Source: Blasia pusilla (taxonomy: Eukaryota > Marchantiophyta > Marchantiopsida > Blasiales). Taken from it: a stretch of DNA of 64,000 nt. This document shows, in pieces, positions 56,685 to 64,000 of the stretch (positions are counted from its first letter, which is position 1; each line of letters opens with the position of its first letter). The position numbers and the translations under genes were made by a program. The notes below the pieces were generated by a model, which was not told the DNA's origin, did not search any database, and was given only the letters and a program-made list of their open reading frames with translations. The stretch spans positions 24,304,001 through 24,368,000 of the forward strand of contig CM114273.1 in assembly GCA_050084515.1 (NCBI GenBank), read 5' to 3'.

Positions 56685-59600
56685 CTATAGAGCCAAGTCG
56701 CCATCTGTAGGCGCAGAAACTTTGGCTGTCACCACTTTGCCTCTTTCATCACCAGATCCTAGCTCAGGCAACAGGTTCACCGACGGCATTGTACTTGTGA
56801 CAGTTCCATCTTCGGGTAAGTCACGGGAGAAATATTTTGCAGCATGTGCGTGTTCCCTGTCCGAAGAGCCGGTGGTTTCTGTCTCACGCACAATCGCTTG
56901 GCTGAAGTCCAGCGAGCCCACTGATTGTTGAGCAGAAGATCGTTGACAAAAAGGACAGGCTTCTTCCTTCAGGTAGAACTGATCCCATTCCACCTCTTCG
57001 AAAAAATGGTTGCAAGATTGGCATCGAACGATTCTATCCACACTATCGACTATCAGGAAGTACCTTGGTGGTACCAGTCCGAAATTGCACGTTTGAATAA
57101 TAATTCGAGATCTCGCTGTCGCACCCAGGGTGGCCTTGCTGACCCTCATCAAACCATTTCCCAATAAAGTACTCATTTCCACCATATCACCGAATATGAT
57201 CTTCTTTGATTTCCCATCTGCAGCAAAGGCGGGATCTCCTTCAGAACCATTAGGATGCTTGGACGAATTCTCGGTGCACAAAATTTCCGTGGCCTCCGCG
57301 TGAGTAACACCTTCTTCTAGAGCGAACTCCACCTGAAACCCCTTGGGGAAATCCATGTTGATAAGAACCCTCGTCAGTTCGGCTAAGACCCCGTCTACAA
57401 GTCAATAATCCATAAACTCCCGAGATAGTTGTGTATGATAATGCTGTCAGTCCGCTTATGGTGATCAGAATGACAAGCCGTAAAGATAGAACTACTTTGA
57501 CCGTATTCGAATTGTCTAGTAATGGTATTTCAAGGCAGGGTGTTGACGGGTTCTGGGCGAACCAGTGGGAGTTGATCGAATGTGAGGAAAGATCGAAATA
57601 CGGGCTGCGAGCAGATTCTGCAAGCATCCTCACTTGAAGAGGATGTGAGAGGAAAAGGCGATGAACAGCAATAGCAAAATGGGAGGTCCAAACGTAAATG
57701 ACTGTCACGATGGCTCCCTGCGAGTGCACGCACTTTCAACGTAGCAATTTCCACCTTTTTCACCCAGCTCGAAGGTATTCGGAAATCTTGCAAGCGTGCG
57801 TACGCATGTCGGGCCACTTTGTAGCAGCCTATGTCAACATCAACCACATAAAAAACGCGAGACAAGTATTTATTCTTTGAAAAAAAGTGTCATATCAAAT
57901 AGATGTTCTAAAAGGTAACGATGAAATAGGCCCTCTAAAAGGTGTGAATTCATCAATCTCAACAAAACTGACATTATGCTACAGTATTTCTATGTTTGAA
58001 AATTGACGTGTCAACCATCTTACTAGAGATTAGACTCAACGTACACGTGATTGTCTTTGGAATCTTTGAGTTGTAGCTACCAGTGCAAGCGTTCCGAGTG
58101 AAGTGTAAACACCACGAAAGTCGAGAAGAATCCACAATTAATGGACACAGCTAGAAGAGAAAAATTGGATAGCACCAGAGCTCCATCAAACACTGGGACA
58201 GAGTTAAGCGCTTACCCAGCTCTTCTGCATGCTTGGCAAGAGTCACCAGTATGTTTACCATGGACACACCTTGTGGTGGCTGTTTCGGTATTCTCGCGAG
58301 GAGAAATCTGGTAATGTTGAAGAGAGTCTCTGTGGTGGACTCACGGAAAGGCTCAGATTTGAACTGATGGATGAAGGAGTACGCGTAGTAGATCTCTGCA
58401 CGTTCCATACAGGCGCGGAATTCGAGGTACTTAATCTGATATTCGTCTTCTTGAACATTATATTCGTCTCGCCCCCTTGCCAAGTCTTCCAATAATTCTC
58501 CTGCAAGAAGCCAGCTGATGTGTGCAGCAGCCTTGAACCTCCTTTCTTTCACCTGTCTCAAACAATTATGCTCAGCTCATTCCCACAAATTGACAGAGAA
58601 CGAAAGACGAATTGGAATTCCCAGACGATACTTGTGATTTCCTGCTTAACTCGAGAGTCATTTCGGGATCCGCCCGAAAGTGAGTGGGGGCAGAAGGAGC
58701 AAAGACAACGACATTAATCTTGTGAGTTTGAGGTGCGGCGTTGGAATAGAAATGCGTAGTATGCTGTGAGATAACATATATAAAATGCAAGACGACCACA
58801 GCATCATTATGGGTCGCCATCTCCAGTGCTCAGTCAATACGATGCGGCCAAGATGGACCATATTGAAGTTGAAGAGAAACAAGTCCCAGGCGTCCTATAC
58901 TTGATCTCATATGACTACAGTTGCCAGAAGTAGAGGAGGGGCATTCCTTGATTGGATAAATAGAAGAGAAGTCTCTTTTGGTCTGTGGAGTCAGAATCTT
59001 ACTGTATTGTCAATGAGCTTCTTGAGTAGTGACCTTGACAAATCAGGTCGGCCAGCATCTTTGTAGGATGCGCGAGCTTCCTCAAATCGATCGTTATGTA
59101 CCAACCACTCTGCGTGAGGCAACGATACCATTCCTTGAAGCTCTGGATGAAGACTCTCCAAAGCAAAGGCATCGTCCCACTGCTCCAACTCTACATGAAG
59201 AGATAGGATTGACCTGTGTTTGAGTTTCATAGTCAACCCTTAGAAGCCCAGTATGTATGAAGCGAGTCTGCCTCTTTTCATCTTTCTGATTTCACTTCTC
59301 AGCATTCTTGAAATTATTACATTTCAAAGCACTTCATAACCCACTTTTTGGGATTGAAAAGTCATATCCCTCTCTTCGCGGGTCGCGAGCCCTACTAGAG
59401 GCCACGCCATTCTGATCCCGAACAAAGTCGTGATGAGGCATGTCATATGGATACCGAATGCACTCCTTTTATTCATTATGAGTGATTATTCGAGATGGAT
59501 CTCACTTTCTTACCTGTAATCACCAAGTTTGACGTAGGTTTCCAGGGCATGGGCATTTTGTCCACCACGTCGCATTAGGGAAGCACATAGTCTCAACTCG

Positions 59601-62600
59601 TTGACGTCCGTCTTTTTCAGTCTCCTCGACACCTAATAGAAACGTCCCTGAACATCAGGGGTCTTTCCCTCTGGGTGGGCTGTCCCGTACAAATTTCAAC
59701 TTCTATCATAGTTGTGTCCATTCGTTCGTAATCTCCAATCAACGCCTACGAGTATGTAATTCTTTATGGTAAGAACTTCAAATATTCCAAATTTTGTTGA
59801 ATACTCGTGAATTATTTTACCCGGTTCACGAGTGCTCCATATTACAGTCTCGTACGTTTTCAGATTGCTGGCTGCTCCACATCCGAGGTCACAAAATGGT
59901 GTGCTGGAAGATGGATAGATATTTCTACTAACTGAACATGGAGAAATTCCATGTAACAGTGGAAACTTAGGACCTAGTATTTTCTTGAAAAAAGGAAATG
60001 AGTAGAAGTGTAATAATTTGGCCATACGCTCATTCGAGCTATATTGACGTTCTTGGTAAAGTTGGTCCTGACCAAAAAACATCTTACTAACCTCAATCAG
60101 CTTTGATTCTGGACCATGCTCAGCAAGGAGTGCGAGTGCTTTGTCGAGCTGCCCTGCAGCGATGTACATGTCAGCTGCAGTTTCATGATCCTGTGTCTCC
60201 TCTGTCCACTGGGCTTGCCTTTGAATAATCTCCTGCACACTTGCTTTACCTACAACTTCAGAAATCTGCTCGTTTTCCTGAGCAAGAGCCTTCGCTTTGT
60301 CGAACATGCGCAGGTCGGAGAACATTTCCACAGCTCTTTCAATCTGACCAGCTTCCACATATGCTTCAGCAGCTTCGTCATATCTCCCCTGTTTATGAGC
60401 TGCGTGTGTCAGTCGTCCATTTGCATCTAACACGGCTCAAATGGTAGGACGGCCTGAAACTAAAACTGATCAGAGTTAACCTAGCATTATTAATGATATA
60501 TATATATATATATATATATACCCTGCCAGACTCTACTCAATAAGTTGTGCCTGTTATAGCCTAGTGGCCATAGACCCCGGGCCGTGGTTGGACGGTGCTC
60601 GAGACTGGGATGGGTGCAGAGAGAGGAAGAAGTGAAGAGGGTACAGTATGGGAGGAGTGAGACTCTCTCATATAGTGTGAATACTGACCATACAGAGTGT
60701 TGGCGGGGACTTCCAAGTGTCAACCAAGAAGCTCTTTACAACACTATCTACCTTACCTGATTGGGACTTTACAGTACAACAGCATTTGGAATAGATCTAG
60801 GCTACGGAATGTGCTGAGCAGTTCTGGTGTTACCAGCTTAACAATATCAACATAGCCTGTTGCTCTGTGATGTAACTTTTGCACAGGTGACAAGGTAGTG
60901 ATTGGAGGTTTCATCCCCATCATCACAAAAGGTACAGGACTAGTTGTGTTCCCTTCTGAGTATTTTATGGTTCAAGGGGACTGCCTCCGTCCTTGAATTT
61001 AAACTTGAGCTGGGTCCAGGAAATCAGGGTCCGGGTCCATTACGAAGGCACGAGTGCCCACCTCCTATCATTCAGTGTCATCAGTTGAAGTTCCCTCAAC
61101 ATCCTGATCAGCTGTGAGCCAAAGCCACAGACTCTCCAAACATCCGGATCTCCGTCTGGAGGTCTGTGCCTAGCCACACCCAACTATTGATGGAAGTCTC
61201 CCAGAAGGACTCTATTTCCCCTATCTCTGAAATTGAGGGAAATCAGTTTCCACACTCTCAAAGGCTTTGTCTGCTATAGCAGCAGCTTCACTGCTTGTGG
61301 GCATGTAAACAAATCCAATGGTATTGTACTTATCTTTGGATTTGCACTTAGCTTGTACTTCGACCCATACGCTGTGTTCATGCTCTAGCCCTGTACTACT
61401 GATCTCACACTTGTCCACCATGAAGTATTCAATGAAGAAGCCATCACCTTTCGGTCATCAGGCCAAAAACATTTGATTTTTCAGCATGGCGCCAGCAATC
61501 TCTAGCTGCTTCATCGGATAGGTCCGTCCACAGAAATCCAGGTTTCCAAGCGGAGTCCTGTCACAAGGTGGGTTGGGGGTCGGTGTCCACGCTTTCGGGT
61601 TTGGGGTCGCTGCCTTTTGAATATAATCTCCTCATGTAGAGGATCTTCATCACTAAATGAGCACTAAATATGTTGGGTGTGTAGATCTTCTCCAGCTGCT
61701 TTGTGGAGTTGGGCCTTGCGTTCAGTCTGGATTCACCCTCGACTTCCTTAGCCTCCAATTTAGGCACGTCTCAGGTCCTGAGACACCTCTTTTTGTAGCA
61801 AGCCGAGTCTTGGCTTCCTCCTCCCTTGATAGTCGCCTTGAAAACACAATCCAGCCATTCATCATCCGACTAAACCCAGCGGTAGCCAGAAATTCAAAGC
61901 CCAAATCTGCACACCTGATCTTAAAAGAAACTAAATGCACTGAGGGATGTACACCAAAAATGATCATGTGAAACCATGGCCTCCTCATAGACAACTGAAA
62001 CTCGGGGATACGGGTTGCCTTCGGTCATCTCACATAAACATATTCGTACTCCTCACCAAGCTGGGGTTGGGTGCGGATCTTCGGCAAACCCCTCTGATGA
62101 GTGAACTAATACACCTCACAAGCATTGGAGCATGGAGATATGTTGGTCTCTGGGTTAATGGTTTTATGTATAGATTTTGCAAACTGAAGAGGATGCTTGA
62201 GCTCCCAGTCCAAGTGCCCATCAAAGGGCACACTACTCCAAGCCGTTTGGTTCCCAAAGAGAACTCCCTTGTTACCTGCAAAGGTTATCACTACCTGCCT
62301 AGGTGAACCATCCCCGAAGAAAGCCCCTGAATCCAGCTTCAAAAGAGGGAGAGGTCTCCACTTCTCCAACTAGTTTCAATTTATTTCCAACTATTTTATA
62401 ACCAACCAGGCCGAAGAGACTGTACCCATTAAGTGGTGCCTTTCTATGGCCTTTTGACCATAGACCCTGGTTGGACGGTGCTAGAGACTGGGATGCGTGT
62501 AGACTCTAGAGAGACAAAGAAGTGAAGACGGTATCATATGAAAGGAGGGAGACACTGTCATATTTTGGGAGTGCTGACCGTTCATAGAGTTGGTGCAGAG

Positions 62601-64000
62601 CTTCGAAACGTCAGGTAAGAAGCTCTTTGCAACACTATCTACTTTACCTGATCGGGATCCTCAATTACTTGCCAATGTGGCTGCTTTGGGCAGTGAATCT
62701 AGGCTGCTGAATGTGTTGAATAGATCTGGTGTTAACAGCTTAGCATATGCTTTTGCTCTCTGAGTTGTGAGTTTTGTGCAGGAGACCAGGTAGTGACTAA
62801 AGGTTTCATCCCCATCATCAAACAAGGTGCAAGAGTTCAGTTGCACACCTGATATGCAAGAATAAGGGCGCTGAGATTTGGCTTTTGAGACTGGGTTAAG
62901 TGACCCAGTTGTAGCTTGTGGATGAGGTCCAAAAAACGCACATCTCTTATTCGAATGAATCCCGACCGTGCAACCTCCCAGGCCTGGCCTTTTAGAGCTT
63001 CTGTGGCAAGCATCCGCCAATCTGCCTCCGTTACACCTAGGCAAGCTACCCGATAAGCGTCGTCATACTGGTTTCTCTCAACATAGTGTCGCATGCTCGT
63101 TGATTGGGGAATTTCAATAGTCTGTTCTGCATATCAAGAAAAATAATCAGTGGAGGAAAAGAAAAGGTCTCCTTTCCAGATCACTCCTTAACATCATTCT
63201 CACACTCGAAAACCATCGTACTAATTGTTAAATCTTTAATCTCTATGGAACTGCTGCATGTAAATCTCCATGAGGAACAAAGATCACACTAAGAAAATAT
63301 GACTTAGGTACGAAATTCTGTAGACTTTAGTCGATCCTGGACCATACTCTACTTATTGATTACATGTGACCAGAAACGGCCATGACAGCAGTGTTTGATT
63401 GGTGAAGCCACTGCAGCACCTGCATGGCAAGATGATGAAGACAGAAAATTTTCGATCCTTGGAAGCCGACCACATATCCCTGTAACTTTTGTCTATGAAC
63501 AGGAAAGTCTCCAGTCTTAATATTTAATTTCCCGCTTCCAGAGTAGCACAGCATAGCCTCCATTTCTGTGTTCCATGCCACAGAGCTGGCGAGCTTGTCC
63601 TCAAAAGTCACTTCCTTCCTCTAGGCGAAATTAGCACCAAAATAGAGGTTAGTGAATTCCTAGTTCCATGGCAACTTCAAGGAGCGAAGAAACTAGTCCT
63701 CATCCAGTCCAAATCTCATATTTTAGATTCTGTAGAAATTTTTTTTAATGCTCTGAAGAGAAATTGAGTGGGAATGAGAAAACTCCAAAGAGTACGGATA
63801 AGACAAAAGACTATAAAGGTCTATTCTGCAGTAAGAGCACACCTGAAGATCATAAACAAGAACACTGGAACTCTCATCCACGACAGCAAGACGGTTACGT
63901 TTTGCGGATAGGTCTAGGCACCGTATGCCACTCGAATGTTTGTAGAGACGGACAGGAAAACTGCTGTTTATCCAAATCTTCACAATCAAACCATTTTTCA
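56685..64000 (-). CDS. IFT122: IFT122, intraflagellar transport complex A subunit, C-terminal part
   Basis: Nine exons on the minus strand join in frame to the last 829 aa: 64000-63843 (open to the right), 63620-63420, 63121-62905, 60426-60092, 59632-59514, 59213-59003, 58552-58216, 57828-57563 and 57332-56685. Motifs follow animal IFT122: [68 protein letters not shown]-like helices ([20 protein letters not shown]), [36 protein letters not shown], then two C4 zinc ribbons (CYCC...CRIC and CQSC...CPFC) and [15 protein letters not shown]122 is part of IFT-A, which carries retrograde cargo in cilia. In plants only lineages with swimming sperm or zoospores keep it. Two joins are less certain: donor GTCACT after exon 62905 and donor GTTCGC after exon 57563. 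The last about 70 residues after the second ribbon are Ser/Glu-rich and not conserved. Confidence 0.93.
60496..60520. repeat. (AT)n microsatellite at the LINE 3' end
   Basis: An uninterrupted AT run of about 25 bases lies at the 3' end (minus sense) of the LINE fragment in the IFT122 intron. Plant LINEs often end in a poly(A) or simple-repeat tail. Confidence 0.85.
60519..61560 (-). pseudogene. LINE fragment with APE-type endonuclease relic and 3' end
   Basis: In the minus strand, about 61420-61220 reads [13 protein letters not shown], then [15 protein letters not shown] and [12 protein letters not shown], followed in another frame by NRVLLGDF. This is the endonuclease/exonuclease/phosphatase domain of LINE ORF2 (GF.Y.P........ 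F......LGDFN). The RT domain is missing. Next comes a 3' segment (60519-60945) with [20 protein letters not shown], like the terminal CCHC (zf-RVT) motif. The fragment lies within the IFT122 intron between exons 62905 and 60426, on the gene's own strand. Confidence 0.65.
62396..62845 (-). pseudogene. 5'-truncated LINE 3' end
   Basis: This is a second, diverged copy of 60519-60945 in the same intron and orientation. It reads [20 protein letters not shown], then [20 protein letters not shown]. It begins about 60 bases after the splice donor at 62904. Severe 5' truncation is typical of LINE insertions. Confidence 0.65.

Noticed and set aside
57250-57729. 159-codon minus-strand open frame
   Set aside because: It overlaps IFT122 exons and an intron in another frame. 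The correct frame carries the conserved zinc ribbon and FALEEG block.
58572-58882. Possible extra IFT122 exon ([10 protein letters not shown] reading)
   Set aside because: Exon 59003 joins exon 58552 directly in phase and matches the family without a gap, so this segment is intron.
1-64000. tRNA, rRNA and other RNA genes
   Set aside because: I looked for the TTCGA/TTCAA loop and acceptor pairing and for conserved rRNA stretches while reading and found no convincing case. A covariance-model search would be decisive.

Overview
The window is nuclear DNA of a streptophyte plant. The spliced genes have GT-AG introns and the two chloroplast proteins match land-plant families. An intraflagellar-transport gene (IFT122) implies flagellated cells, which flowering plants and most conifers lack. 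Together this suggests a bryophyte, lycophyte or fern-grade plant, or a charophyte. I cannot name the species.

Five host genes were assembled exon by exon. ZPR1 (minus, N-terminal 96 residues; the rest lies beyond the left edge) is at 178-1522. The thylakoid LHCII kinase STN7 (minus, complete, 10 exons, 567 aa) is at 13520-18542. The chloroplast Obg GTPase ObgC (plus, 10 exons, about 637 aa) is at 19874-24944. A small GPI-anchored cysteine-containing secreted protein (plus, 2 exons, 209 aa) is at 53119-55166. IFT122 (minus, last 9 exons, 829 aa; the N-terminal WD40 part lies beyond the right edge) is at 56685-64000. STN7 and ObgC are head to head with a 1.3-kb repeat-rich shared upstream region. 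The GPI gene and IFT122 are tail to tail.

Most of the rest is mobile DNA. Helitron helicase relics on both strands occupy 2.0-11.3 kb and 39.2-51.6 kb. A degraded non-LTR-type reverse transcriptase lies at 28.7-32.7 kb and carries a solo LTR. Two small LINE pieces sit in one IFT122 intron. The dominant element is a 9.57-kb Ty3/gypsy retrotransposon at 41060-50630 (minus), with gag, two CCHC knuckles, retropepsin, reverse transcriptase, RNase H and integrase in the usual order. A second, truncated copy lies at 3998-5182.

The most interesting finding is cargo in this gypsy element. Between protease and reverse transcriptase it carries a C5 DNA methyltransferase domain of Dnmt3/DRM-like appearance (motifs I, IV, VI, VIII, IX and X recognisable). 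Beyond the integrase it carries a PHD finger, seen in both copies. A retrotransposon family with both a DNA-methylation writer and a likely histone reader is unusual. This copy is inactivated by stop codons, a frameshift, a deletion and a hairpin-mediated junction. The long AT-rich stretches at 6.3-9.2, 11.3-13, 24.9-28.7 and 32.8-39 kb hold no gene I can support.
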